NCBI RefSeq assembly: GCF_021530995.1
Contig: NZ_JADYTF010000027.1
Coordinates: 1 to 32,067 of the forward strand
Length of the DNA stretch: 32,067 nucleotides
From: Bacteroides caecigallinarum
GTDB lineage: Bacteria; Bacteroidota; Bacteroidia; Bacteroidales; Bacteroidaceae
Direction: 5' to 3'
The position numbers were made by a program, and so were the translations under genes. Below the pieces are notes generated by a model that was given only the letters and a program-made list of their open reading frames with translations, did not search any database and was not told the DNA's origin. The first letter of the stretch is position 1; every line of letters begins with the position of its first letter. Shown here one piece after another: positions 15,759 through 24,083 of the stretch.

Positions 15759-17293
15759 AGTAGTAATGATTTTCCTTTTTCTGTAGTATAATATTTCTGA
15801 AAACGGCTATTGGGCTTGTCAGGAACAGTCATTGCCAGTAGTTCTTCCGAAATCAAAGGGTTTATATATTTTCTCTTAAATTTCGTTCTATCGCTAAAAT
15901 TGAGCGAAGCAATAATTTGTGTTAAAGTGTTTTCGTACAAACACATTTCCAAAATAGTTCTTATTTCCTTTTGACTTAGTGCCAACTTAGTGCCGACTTG
16001 ATGCCAACTTAGTGCTGACTTAGTGCCGACTTGCTCCCGACTTGTCGGCATATTTTCTGCAAGCTCAAACTCTTTAGGGTCACGATAGGTAATTGAAAAG
16101 ATAAACTCCTCTCCACTATGTATCTCTATTTCAGAGTTTTCAAAATACAACGGAGCATATTTCCGAATATTTTTCTGTCCCGATCCAAGTTCTTCAGCCC
16201 ATTTCATCTCACGGAACACCTTTGTTATTAGCGGATTCTTTGTACGGGTGCGCCAATCATTTATATCTATATCCCCTGTTTGGAAAGGTTTCGTCCAATT
16301 CTCCGTTATAACCCGGTCGCGGAATATGAGAAACTTATTGGTATATGAACTGATATACTCACGGTGCAGAAGTGTATTCGAAATCACTTCTCTGAATATC
16401 ATTACCCGTAAATCCAAACGGTCTATACCGTTGTCTGCCAAACGGAATTTGTCTGGCATATTGCGCTGCACAAAATTCAGTAAACGGATATATGACTGAA
16501 TCAAGTTTGCACATATCATATCCCGGTCATTGTAACGAATATCAGGGTCGGTAGGGAGCGGATGCAAGAAACGCTCGTAAGACATACTGCGGTAAATGGC
16601 ATCCGTACGATGCCACGGACAACAGTTCAGAATAGTCTGTTCCTTGCCAAATAAGAGAATAGCAGCCAACTTATATCCTTCCTTGTTTGTACCTCGTTGC
16701 CTACCCCAAAACAGACTTTTCAGGAATTTTTCATTTGTCATACTCAACCACGGATGATTGGAGTTATGAATAGAAATGTGGCTACGCATAATTTTGAACG
16801 ATTCTTCGTCCATATCTTCCAAGGTCACATCGGGAAACACTTCGTTTTCGGAAGATTCCTTTTCTTTTCGCATGAACATATTCTTAACCAAATAGGTATG
16901 TTTTGACACATCATTGTCCGCATCACCCCAACGGTCGAAGAAACGATTCTTGTATCTATGCACTTGTTCACTTTCAGGTACATTCAAATACAAGATAATT
17001 TTATCGTCTATCTCCGCCTGTTCCGGTGTGATTGGCATTGGAGGGAGAAATTGTTCAGGATTATTCAGCGTATTGATAATGCTTTTGGTCATATCTGTTA
17101 CACATTTAGGGTTAATTCCCAATATTGTGCCATCATCATCTACTCCTAAAAAGATATATCCTCCCTCTGCATTCAAGAAAGAGCATACGGTTTCATACAC
17201 AGATGCCGAAACCTTATCCGTACATTTTTTGAATTCTACTCGCTTATTCTCGCCATGCGAAAGCAAGTCCTTTATTTTATTTGTTGGTAACAT
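15737..17293 (-). CDS. AlbA_2-domain ATP-binding regulator (RecG-like C-terminus)
   Basis: A 518-residue protein. Residues 1-~130 match the AlbA_2/Schlafen-like DNA-binding domain (NKRVEFKKC, FLNAEGGYIFLGVDDDG, GI). The middle matches the ATP-binding family related to the C-terminal part of RecG (ICANLIQSY, FREVISNTLLHREY, RVITENWTKPF, RTKNPLI, ELGSGQKNIRKYAP). A winged-helix tail closes it. Between them, near residues 420-445, an 11-residue unit (QVGTKSALSWH, QVGTKLALSQK) is repeated. Such proteins are common accessory regulators on Bacteroides elements, with uncertain function. It lies 10 bp after the integrase and overlaps the next gene, so this is an operon. Confidence 0.85.
   Translation of the reverse strand: MLPTNKIKDLLSHGENKRVEFKKCTDKVSASVYETVCSFLNAEGGYIFLGVDDDGTILGINPKCVTDMTKSIINTLNNPEQFLPPMPITPEQAEIDDKIILYLNVPESEQVHRYKNRFFDRWGDADNDVSKHTYLVKNMFMRKEKESSENEVFPDVTLEDMDEESFKIMRSHISIHNSNHPWLSMTNEKFLKSLFWGRQRGTNKEGYKLAAILLFGKEQTILNCCPWHRTDAIYRSMSYERFLHPLPTDPDIRYNDRDMICANLIQSYIRLLNFVQRNMPDKFRLADNGIDRLDLRVMIFREVISNTLLHREYISSYTNKFLIFRDRVITENWTKPFQTGDIDINDWRTRTKNPLITKVFREMKWAEELGSGQKNIRKYAPLYFENSEIEIHSGEEFIFSITYRDPKEFELAENMPTSREQVGTKSALSWHQVGTKLALSQKEIRTILEMCLYENTLTQIIASLNFSDRTKFKRKYINPLISEELLAMTVPDKPNSRFQKYYTTEKGKSLLLCQDESN
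15974..16033. repeat. 33-bp in-frame tandem repeat within the AlbA-domain gene
   Basis: Near-identical 27-bp blocks at 15974-16000 and 16007-16033 recur with a period of 33 bp and contain the subunit ACTTAGTGCC. They encode two copies of an 11-residue unit, QVGTKxALSxx. Confidence 0.8.
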
Positions 17294-17303
17294 ACTGTTT
17301 CGT

Positions 17304-18566
17304 TTATAATACTTTTACCGCTTCGTCTATTACACTACTGGCAAAACTATCCAAGTAAGTATTGGTCGTTGCCAAATCGCTGTGCCCTAATATCTGTGAG
17401 ATAACTTCTCTCGGTACTTGATTGTCCTGCAAAGTCATTGCCATTGTATGGCGGCTTACGTAGCTTGTCAACTTCATGTCTGTAATCTCCAAAGCTTTCG
17501 CTAAGTTACTCAAATTCTTGTTATTGCGTCCAAAACGGCTACGAATATGATTATAAAGTTGCTCTCCTTTATATCCTGCAATAGAAACTATTGGCAGCAA
17601 GTAATCTTCTACTAACAATGTATTGGCGGAAAACCAATCCATTAACTCTTGGATTTCAGGGGTTATCTTAATCTGAATAGGTTTGACTTTCTTAGCTTCT
17701 TTTGTTTTATTCCGTTTATAGACAATATAATTCCCACCGTTATAACGGATAATATTCTTTTTAGTTAGCAATGCTGCATCTATAAACGATATGCCATAGC
17801 AGTAATACGAAAAAAGGAACAATTTTCTTGTTCTTTCAAGTACGTTATTGTCCATGACTGTAGTTTTTAGTTTCAACATAGAGTCATGTGGTAAATAGCG
17901 TTTGGTCGTTTCTTCTTCCAATGATGAAATGCTAAAACCGCCTTTGCCAAATGGGTAAGTTGTTTCTGACGCTTCACCATCTTGGATAGCTTTATTCAAT
18001 ACTGCACGCAAAGTCTTAAAATAGAACTTCCGAGTATTCCCTTTACATTCACGTTTTTGTAAAAACACATCAAAAGATTTTACATATTTAATATCTATTT
18101 CAGGGAAAACACGTTCAGGCAGTTTCTCATCAAAGAGTTCTAATACGTGAAGTGTTCTGCTATAGCAATTGGCATTGCCAATATGATTGGTATCTTTATA
18201 AGTTTGAATTAGATTTTCAAAGAATTCCTTTACATTTCCTTTGTTTGAGTAGTGAAAAAATTCTTGTTCGAATTGATTTAGTGTCCAATCAATTTTATTA
18301 GCATCAAAATCTGCTATAATGCGAAGTATCTCCGATTTCTTTTGCGTTAACCATTCATTGAGGTATATTCGGTCTGGATGTAATTTGGGGACACGCTTAT
18401 CTGTGACAAACATTTCAAGTTTGTCATTCCATTGATGTGGTTCTGCATAAATGCCTAACGCCATCACCTTTCGTTTGTTATTCTTGTGAACAACCAACCA
18501 AATAGCATATCCTTCTTTATAGTGATATTTATCGGCTATCCACATTTTAAATGAAGCATACTTCAT
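17304..18566 (-). CDS. int: Tyrosine recombinase/integrase of the element
   Basis: A protein of 420 residues from ATG 18566, or 423 from GTG 18575 (numbering here). It has an arm-binding N-terminal region, a SAM-like core-binding domain (about 110-210), and a catalytic domain. Arg375 in SYVSRHT, His398 in ILGHSD and nucleophile Tyr407 in TNTYLDSF are present. The usual first catalytic Arg is replaced in YGISFIDAALL (Ser263), as in IntDOT-type enzymes, and the His before Arg375 is Tyr372. It would carry out site-specific integration at the repeat TACTGACGGATTACTGACG, whose right copy lies 80-100 bp upstream. It leads the regulatory operon. Confidence 0.93.
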   Translation of the reverse strand: MKYASFKMWIADKYHYKEGYAIWLVVHKNNKRKVMALGIYAEPHQWNDKLEMFVTDKRVPKLHPDRIYLNEWLTQKKSEILRIIADFDANKIDWTLNQFEQEFFHYSNKGNVKEFFENLIQTYKDTNHIGNANCYSRTLHVLELFDEKLPERVFPEIDIKYVKSFDVFLQKRECKGNTRKFYFKTLRAVLNKAIQDGEASETTYPFGKGGFSISSLEEETTKRYLPHDSMLKLKTTVMDNNVLERTRKLFLFSYYCYGISFIDAALLTKKNIIRYNGGNYIVYKRNKTKEAKKVKPIQIKITPEIQELMDWFSANTLLVEDYLLPIVSIAGYKGEQLYNHIRSRFGRNNKNLSNLAKALEITDMKLTSYVSRHTMAMTLQDNQVPREVISQILGHSDLATTNTYLDSFASSVIDEAVKVL

Positions 18567-18653
18567 AAGCGACACAAATTACTGACATTTTATTCTGCTA
18601 AAAAGATATTGGACTATAGTATTCAGATTACCAATAAATTATCTACTCTATTT

Positions 18654-18672
18654 TACTGACGGATTACTGACG
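18654..18672. repeat. Right attachment-site repeat (att)
   Basis: Right copy of the 19-bp repeat TACTGACGGATTACTGACG. A further TACTGAC at 18580-18586, between it and the integrase start, may be an accessory integrase-binding site. Confidence 0.7.
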
Positions 18673-19356
18673 TTTGTACGATAAATATAGATAATCAGAT
18701 GTAAATAATACCAATACTTCCGTTTCTTATTCGTTGGCAAATATACTGAAAAACAATTAGATATAAAAATATAGGAAATAAATGGATAGCTCTGGAGGGA
18801 GTGCAGTTTCTCGTCTGCCCAATTTTGATGATTCCTAAAAAACATCTCTCCATATATAGAAGCAGGAACAGCGTACAAATCGGGTTATCAATTGTAGAGC
18901 CTGTTTATACGCTGTTCTTTTCTGTTAATTACTTTTCCGTCGGTCGATTGTTTCCGTTGCCGTCTGCATTGTTAAGTACAGGGATTGAAAGGTGAAAGGT
19001 TTTCGGGATGAATACTCTCCGCAGGAGGCAGATTCTGCCCGAAACGACTTGTCGCCCGACCTTTCAACTTTCAAATACGGTCTGTACTACCTTTGCAGGC
19101 GAGCTTAGGAAACGGTCGAGTGACGGAATGGAAATACTGATTGAAAATTCTTTCCTTTCTTTTTTTAAATGGTTAATGATTAAACAAAAAACAAACTCTG
19201 CAATCCGAAACTTTGGGATCCCTTTCTGATTACACTACAAAGGTACCACGGTCCGGATTTGCAGAGTTCCTCTTTGTCCTCCCGTGTCAGGAATGATATG
19301 TTTTCGGCAGTTTTGTTACACTTTCTTATAAAAAGAAAAGCACCCGGCGGGAACCA
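18673..19356. other. Gene-free spacer with strong inverted repeats
   Basis: No convincing gene is present in these 684 bp. The spacer holds three inverted repeats: GAACAGCGTA 18866-18875 / TACGCTGTTC 18907-18916; a 16-bp pair at 18985-19000 / 19059-19074 with nested hairpins; and a 14-bp pair at 19194-19207 / 19254-19268. TACCTTTG -7 boxes are seen at 19088-19095 (+) and 19244-19237 (-). Confidence 0.6.
18985..19074. repeat. Nested inverted-repeat structure
   Basis: TTGAAAGGTGAAAGGT 18985-19000 pairs with ACCTTTCAACTTTCAA 19059-19074, 15 of 16. Inside, TTTCGGG 19001-19007 pairs with CCCGAAA 19038-19044. Small hairpins CTCC-GCA-GGAG and GCAG-ATT-CTGC lie inside the second stem, and CGAC-TT-GTCG lies beside it. 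The whole could fold as a multi-branched RNA or DNA cruciform. Confidence 0.6.
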
Positions 19357-19614
19357 TTAGTACGGTTCCCCCAGATGCTTTACTATCACCTCCACCTCCG
19401 CCTTGAGCAGATACTGGCGGTTCTTGTCGTAGCCCATAGCCTCAAGCTCTTTCATCATAGGCGGGCATTGCCTTATCCAGCGCCGGAAGTTCCTCGATGC
19501 CGCGTCCTTTGTCACATCGGGGAAATACATCATCGCCAGTTCGTTCTTCTTATAGGTCTTGAGCCTGAATGCCTGCTCCGGCTGCTGTGTCTGTCCTGTC
19601 TGTAGATTTTTCAT
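19357..19614 (-). CDS. DUF4248 family protein
   Basis: An 85-residue basic protein matching the DUF4248 pattern of Bacteroides: LAMMYFPDVTKDAASRNFRRWI near the middle and VEVIVKHLGEP at the end. The first of these looks like a DNA-binding helix-turn-helix, but the family's function is not established. AAAAAGG lies just before the ATG at 19614. It lies on the same strand as the BT4734/DUF3987 gene, after a 241-bp gap containing repeated TGCCCAC motifs; this gene pair commonly sits beside Bacteroides capsule loci. Confidence 0.85.
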   Translation of the reverse strand: MKNLQTGQTQQPEQAFRLKTYKKNELAMMYFPDVTKDAASRNFRRWIRQCPPMMKELEAMGYDKNRQYLLKAEVEVIVKHLGEPY

Positions 19615-19741
19615 ACCTTTTTGTCTTTTATTTTACGTAAAGATACTAAAAAACGGGGAGGTATTCAAATGATACGGAAGGTATATTGGCGGTTTGACCG
19701 CCCTTGTCGGATTTTTTCCTTCCTCAATTCTGTAAAAAAAC

Positions 19742-19793
19742 GTGGGCACGTTTTAGGTAAAACTTGCCCACGTTTAAGGTGGAATTTGCCCAC
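19742..19793. repeat. Three TGCCCAC boxes between DUF4248 and DUF3987 genes
   Basis: GTGGGCA at 19742-19748 (inverted) and TGCCCAC at 19765-19771 and 19787-19793 lie within TTTAA-flanked units; the last two are direct repeats 22 bp apart. The first pairs with the second to give CGTGGGCA/TGCCCACG. They may be a terminator-like hairpin after the DUF3987 gene or a binding-site array. Confidence 0.55.
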
Positions 19794-19855
19794 ATTTAAT
19801 TTCGGGTTTTACAGTGCTTGAAAACCAGGATTTGGGGACATTGGGGACAGACACT

Positions 19856-22258
19856 CTATATGTTCCTTTTTTTCAGCGTCTTCGTCTTCTTATAAATGTT
19901 GTTATCCTTTGATAATAAGCCTGTTGCGACATATTTCTTTAAAGCGCGCTTTGCGGCATTAGGGTACAAACCTGCTTTTTCTACCTCTACACGGAAATCT
20001 TTATAACGGAAGGTATCAGGCATCTTCTTGAGAATGGGAAGAAGCTTATAGAAATTGGACACTCTCCCTCTTTTTTCCTGCTTTTTCATCATGGTGGAAA
20101 CATGGTTGGCATGCTTCATGCATGTGAGGACTATTTGGAGTGCCGTGTAGAAATCTTCGTCCTGACAGGTGTAGTCCGCGACCTGCCATCCTGCCTCCAT
20201 TATCCTGTAGCCGCTAAGGGTCATGGCTATGCGCATGGTGATGAGTCCGTATCGCTTAACCACGGCATCGGCGTTTTTCTCCCCCTCGGCTGACACTATG
20301 CCAAGCTCGGCCTCGAACACACTGTCCAGTGTATCCCACTGTCCGGCAGTGAAGTTTATCATTATCTCCTTTCCGCTGGTGTTGAAGAAATTGACTTTCA
20401 GCTTCTCGCCTAACTCTCCGTAAAGTTCCTCCAGGTCTATTCCGCCATTTCCCTTGAGGGGTGACTGCGATTTCCATACGGATTCGTCATTCATCAGATA
20501 GAAGAGGAAACGGCTGAAGAGTCCGTTCTCGGTGCTCTGGATGAGAGATACTACCTGTTCGGGTGTTCCGGTGAGGAGCATTGCCACATGAGGATGGGGT
20601 ATGACTATCTGTTCCTTGTCAATCTTGAAGTGCTGGCGTACCTCCTCGTGATGGAAGAACATACGCAGCTCTGCCGCCTGACCGCCATAGTCGGCATGGA
20701 GGGTCACCACCAGGACATCACCCTCGGACGACACTATCACCAGCCCGTCTTCGCCAGCGTTCCTGACATTGATTATCATCTGGCTCTTCGATGAGTTGGG
20801 AGTTGTGATGACCGTCTGGTGTACAGGCTCTTCGGGCTTCAGATCCATATCGGGTTTTCTGCGTTCCTTCAGAGCCAGTTTAAGTTCCATGTCCCATTCC
20901 ACACACTTCTTCTCATATTCTTTCTTAGCGGCTTTGTATATTCGTTCGAACTCACGGTCGGTCTTCTTGGCAAGGATTACGCCGTTCATTGCCCCGCCTT
21001 TACCCGCTCCGGCTCCTGCCACAATGAATGTGTAGATGTGGGCAGAGTATTTCCTGTTGCCATAGATGGTTCGGAGGGCAGGAAACAATGTGCTCGAGAC
21101 GGTGAGTATACCCAGGAGGATGATGTCTCTTTCCTTGTTGTCCTTTGCCACTACGAGGAGTTTCTTTATCTCCTCGGGGAGATGCTCGTAGATGTCGTCG
21201 GCGAATTGGGGACATTGTTCCTCAATTACCTCTTCCTCTTCTTTTTCGTTTTCCGCAATCTCCTCGCTATCAGGATTTTCCTCTGTTTTCACGGTGTGAA
21301 AAGGGAACATATTAGAGATTTGTCCCCCTTGTCCCCAATTCGTCGGACTTTTTCCGCCTTCCTCGCCATGCTCGTAACCCCACCGGATGGCGCGTTCTAT
21401 CTCCTTCCGGGTGATGCCCGACTCCACTCCACGGGCACATGCCGTGTAGATGGCCTGCCCCAGCTGCCATGACTGCACTCCATGCCGACGAAGGTACAGT
21501 CCGAGGGAGAGCATGGTGCGTGTGCGGCTGCCCTGAACGTAGGGATGGGTGTAGAAGAAACGGTTGATGACGGCGTCCACGTCGGGGGCATCTTCTGACC
21601 GGTAGCCCTGGTTAAGTGCCTGGGTGACGGGGTTGCTGAGATAGCGGAAGTCCTCGGAGGTGTCGGGACCTGTGGCAGGGACATAGTTTAGGGGGTTGTG
21701 TTCCTCGCCGTAGGGATAGACAGTGGCACTGGGGTTGTAGTAGGCATCGGGGTCGTAGGAAGCAAGGCTGGCGCGGGCGAAGTCCTTGCATGCCATGTCG
21801 AGGTCCAGACCGGTGATTTCGTGCAGACGCTCTGCCACCTGCTCGTAGGCCTGGCGGTAGACGTCGATGTGGACGATGCCGATGTTTGCCACCACACGCA
21901 GTCCGCGGCCCGATGCTGTGACGTGGACTGCCACTATCCACTGGAAGACCTCGAGGAGCTGGCGTGCGGCTTGGAGCTGGTCATCGCGCAGGTCGTCGAA
22001 GTCGAAGATGGCATAGCCCGTGCGGTTGGTGGTGTGCTTGAAGAAGCGTCCCTTGCGGCACTCGCCTGCCCATACCGCTGCGGGGAGCTTCATTTTCCAG
22101 TCGCGCGCCTTGTCCTTGTCGCCAAGCTTTATCATGGAGCGCACCTGGTCCACTGTGGGTTTGAACTTGCCGTCGCGGATGTATCGAATCCATTCGGCGG
22201 CGTCGATTACGCTTTCTGCCTCTTTTTTTGTGAGGCTGGAGAAAACTGTTATCTTCAT
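19856..22258 (-). CDS. BT4734-like (VirE N-terminal) / DUF3987 protein
   Basis: An 800-residue protein from ATG 22258. The N-terminal ~200 residues match the BT4734-like/VirE N-terminal family (GYAIFDFDDL, VHVTASGRGLRVVANI, CKDFARASLASYDPDAYYNP). A primase-C-terminal-like helical part follows. The C-terminal half matches DUF3987, with the nucleotide-binding loop IVAGAGAGKGGAMNG. The architecture suggests a primase-helicase like those of phages and mobile elements, though copies beside capsule loci have no proven role. The frame opens at 22303, but a -7 box covers 22308-22301 on the minus strand, which places the start at 22258. Codons are noticeably richer in G and C than in the neighbours, suggesting a separate origin. 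Confidence 0.85.
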   Translation of the reverse strand: MKITVFSSLTKKEAESVIDAAEWIRYIRDGKFKPTVDQVRSMIKLGDKDKARDWKMKLPAAVWAGECRKGRFFKHTTNRTGYAIFDFDDLRDDQLQAARQLLEVFQWIVAVHVTASGRGLRVVANIGIVHIDVYRQAYEQVAERLHEITGLDLDMACKDFARASLASYDPDAYYNPSATVYPYGEEHNPLNYVPATGPDTSEDFRYLSNPVTQALNQGYRSEDAPDVDAVINRFFYTHPYVQGSRTRTMLSLGLYLRRHGVQSWQLGQAIYTACARGVESGITRKEIERAIRWGYEHGEEGGKSPTNWGQGGQISNMFPFHTVKTEENPDSEEIAENEKEEEEVIEEQCPQFADDIYEHLPEEIKKLLVVAKDNKERDIILLGILTVSSTLFPALRTIYGNRKYSAHIYTFIVAGAGAGKGGAMNGVILAKKTDREFERIYKAAKKEYEKKCVEWDMELKLALKERRKPDMDLKPEEPVHQTVITTPNSSKSQMIINVRNAGEDGLVIVSSEGDVLVVTLHADYGGQAAELRMFFHHEEVRQHFKIDKEQIVIPHPHVAMLLTGTPEQVVSLIQSTENGLFSRFLFYLMNDESVWKSQSPLKGNGGIDLEELYGELGEKLKVNFFNTSGKEIMINFTAGQWDTLDSVFEAELGIVSAEGEKNADAVVKRYGLITMRIAMTLSGYRIMEAGWQVADYTCQDEDFYTALQIVLTCMKHANHVSTMMKKQEKRGRVSNFYKLLPILKKMPDTFRYKDFRVEVEKAGLYPNAAKRALKKYVATGLLSKDNNIYKKTKTLKKRNI

Positions 22259-22300
22259 AATCTCGGTTTTAAAATGATTAGTAAAAAAGTTTGTCGGGGG

Positions 22301-22331
22301 CAAAGGTAAGATTGTTCAATTTTATAAACAA
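22301..22331 (-). promoter_or_regulatory. Promoter of the DUF3987 gene
   Basis: On the minus strand TACCTTTG (22308-22301) is a full -7 match, preceded after about 20 bp by ATTG near 22332-22329. Transcription would start near 22294, giving a short leader before ATG 22258. Confidence 0.5.
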
Positions 22332-22545
22332 TTATGTTAAAATCACGACTTTTTTGTCCTCCTTTAAGGCTTTATGCACGTTCTAGACCATGTGTTTTTG
22401 ATAGAAATTTCAGAATTTAACATTGTTATCTGATATTAATTTACCATAAAATATTTAATTTCGTCACTTATTACGGTTTTTAAGCATGCAAATGAAACTT
22501 TAAACCGCATATTTATTCTATTAACAAACAATTATTAAAAAAATC

Positions 22546-22729
22546 ATGGGCAAAAAAATTTTCTTTGATCAGGATGAGTCAGTATATCCTGATGTTCACT
22601 GCTGTGGTACGACTGCGTTACGATGAAGGCAGTCTGGTGATGAGTCATTACTTGTATTTCCGCCAATTGGTGAAATTGCTGTACCGCGAAGTGGAAGAGA
22701 TTGACAGGGAGATGGGTTTAAAAAAATAG
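22546..22729 (+). pseudogene. Possible frameshifted small gene
   Basis: ATG 22546 opens a 26-residue frame (MGKKIFFDQDESVYPDVHCC and on) that stops at 22626. In the +1 frame, ATG 22574 to stop 22729 gives 51 residues whose second part, RYDEGSLVMSHYLYFRQLVK, looks like real protein. Skipping one base near 22618 would join the two into a ~60-residue protein. No family is recognised. The surrounding 631-bp gap otherwise holds only the two flanking promoters. Confidence 0.3.
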
Positions 22730-22850
22730 TATAGACAATAAAAAAATCGCCGGGAGCGTGCAGTGAATGGCAAAAATTTACATTTATTATAAAAACGGAA
22801 CGCGATTCTTATCATTTTTTTACTTGAGAGGCTATTTTGGACACTGAATA

Positions 22851-22882
22851 TTTGTCTTAATGAGTGAAAAGTGGTAATTTTG
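22851..22882 (+). promoter_or_regulatory. Promoter of the capsule-linked operon
   Basis: TTTG 22851-22854, 20 bp, TAATTTTG 22875-22882: an exact match to the Bacteroides promoter consensus and spacing. Transcription would start near 22890 and serve the five genes from 22935 to 29891. Confidence 0.7.
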
Positions 22883-22934
22883 CCACCGATTGCTTAAAGC
22901 AAGATGAAAAACAAGTGAATTAAAAGTTTTTATT

Positions 22935-24062
22935 ATGGCAAATGTTTACATTCTTATTATAGCTTTTATGGTGGCTATAATTATGGGGAGAATCATTATC
23001 CCGAAAATTCTGATTATCTCGTTCAGAAAAAGACTGTTTGATGTTCCGGATGCACGAAAGGTGCACAACCGCCCTATACCGCGACTGGGGGGTGTGACTT
23101 TCTTTCCTGTTATTGTGTTTACTCTTACCTTAGTTACTGCTTTCAGGGTAATGATGAACGAGATTCATTATGAGGTATTCACTTATAAGATGGCATGCGA
23201 ATTCCTGTTTCTGGTGGCAGGACTGACTTTGCTGTATATAGTAGGTATTGGTGATGACCTTGTGGGGGTGAGATACAGTAAGAAATTCCTGGTACAGATT
23301 ATTTCTGCGGCATTCTTCCCTATCGTAGGTCTTTACATAAACAATTTCTACGGGGTGTTCGGCATCAATGAGATCCCGGCATGGATAGGTATGCCGTTCA
23401 CAGTAGTGCTGGTGGTGTTCATAACGAATGCCATAAACCTGATAGACGGTATAGACGGTCTGGCTTCGGGACTGAGTATGGTGGCTCTTGCCATTTTCGG
23501 AGGAATCTTCATTCATTATGGATTGTGGAATTTCGCGATTCTGGCTTTTATATGTGTGGGAGTGATCATTCCGTTCTTTGCATATAATGTATTTGGCAAT
23601 GCCGACAGGGGACGCAAGATATTTATGGGTGATACGGGTAGCCTTACGCTGGGATATATCATCAGTTTCTTTGTAGTGAAGTATTGTATGTATATTCCTG
23701 GTGAGGATATGCAGGCATACGGAGCGCCTGTGGTGGTGGCTTTTACAGTACTGCTGGTGCCTTGTCTGGATGTGGTGAGGGTGTTCCTAAGGCGTATACG
23801 AAACGGAAAGTCGCCGTTCCTGCCGGACAAGACGCATATACATCATAAGTTTCTGGATATGGGATTCACCCCACGTACAGCCTTGATAACCATACAGCTG
23901 ATGTCGGCGGCATTCTGTATATTCTCGCTGGTGGCGGTGAAGTATATGGACAACACATTGGTGTTCATTATTGATATCGTTGTTTGGGTAGGACTGAATA
24001 TATGGTTCAATAAGAGAATTGCGAAACACAAAGCACAAACAACCAACGGTCAGCAAAGCTAA
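22935..24062 (+). CDS. WecA/MraY-family undecaprenyl-phosphate sugar-1-phosphate transferase
   Basis: A 375-residue polytopic membrane enzyme with about ten hydrophobic segments. Family motifs are all present: Asp107-Asp108 in GIGDDLVG, NAINLIDGIDG (Asn168, Asp171, Asp174), MGDTGS (Asp233), and the cytosolic HIHHKFLD loop (His301, His303, His304). It would move a HexNAc-1-phosphate, probably GlcNAc, from UDP-sugar to undecaprenyl phosphate and so begin a surface polysaccharide. HIHH rather than the MraY loop points to the WecA branch. It is first in an operon with Wzi, a lipoprotein, DUF4954 and GlmS, which supports an envelope-glycan role; the sugar is inferred. Confidence 0.93.
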   Translation: MANVYILIIAFMVAIIMGRIIIPKILIISFRKRLFDVPDARKVHNRPIPRLGGVTFFPVIVFTLTLVTAFRVMMNEIHYEVFTYKMACEFLFLVAGLTLLYIVGIGDDLVGVRYSKKFLVQIISAAFFPIVGLYINNFYGVFGINEIPAWIGMPFTVVLVVFITNAINLIDGIDGLASGLSMVALAIFGGIFIHYGLWNFAILAFICVGVIIPFFAYNVFGNADRGRKIFMGDTGSLTLGYIISFFVVKYCMYIPGEDMQAYGAPVVVAFTVLLVPCLDVVRVFLRRIRNGKSPFLPDKTHIHHKFLDMGFTPRTALITIQLMSAAFCIFSLVAVKYMDNTLVFIIDIVVWVGLNIWFNKRIAKHKAQTTNGQQS

Positions 24063-24083
24063 CTAAAAACTAACAATTAAAGA

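Larger units (their letters stand above)
1860..18672. mobile_element. Integrative mobilizable element (NBU-like)
   Basis: The 19-bp direct repeat TACTGACGGATTACTGACG occurs at 1860-1878 and 18654-18672. The right copy lies about 80 bp upstream of an inward-reading integrase gene. The element carries an integrase, excisionase-like and regulatory proteins, helicase, primase, MobC, MobA and an oriT-like site, and about 8 kb of cargo. It has no conjugation (tra) genes, so transfer would need a helper element. The gene set resembles NBU1-type Bacteroides elements. Ends are inferred from the repeat. Confidence 0.75.

Noticed and set aside
18801-19229. Two short plus-strand frames (64 and 73 residues)
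   Set aside because: They cross the inverted repeats, have no family likeness and no ribosome site.
20819-21472. 217-residue plus-strand open frame
   Set aside because: It is antisense to the DUF3987 gene, whose GC-rich codons create long shadow frames; no motifs.
21698-22309. 203-residue plus-strand open frame
   Set aside because: Shadow of the BT4734-like domain on the other strand; Val/Asp-rich low-information sequence.
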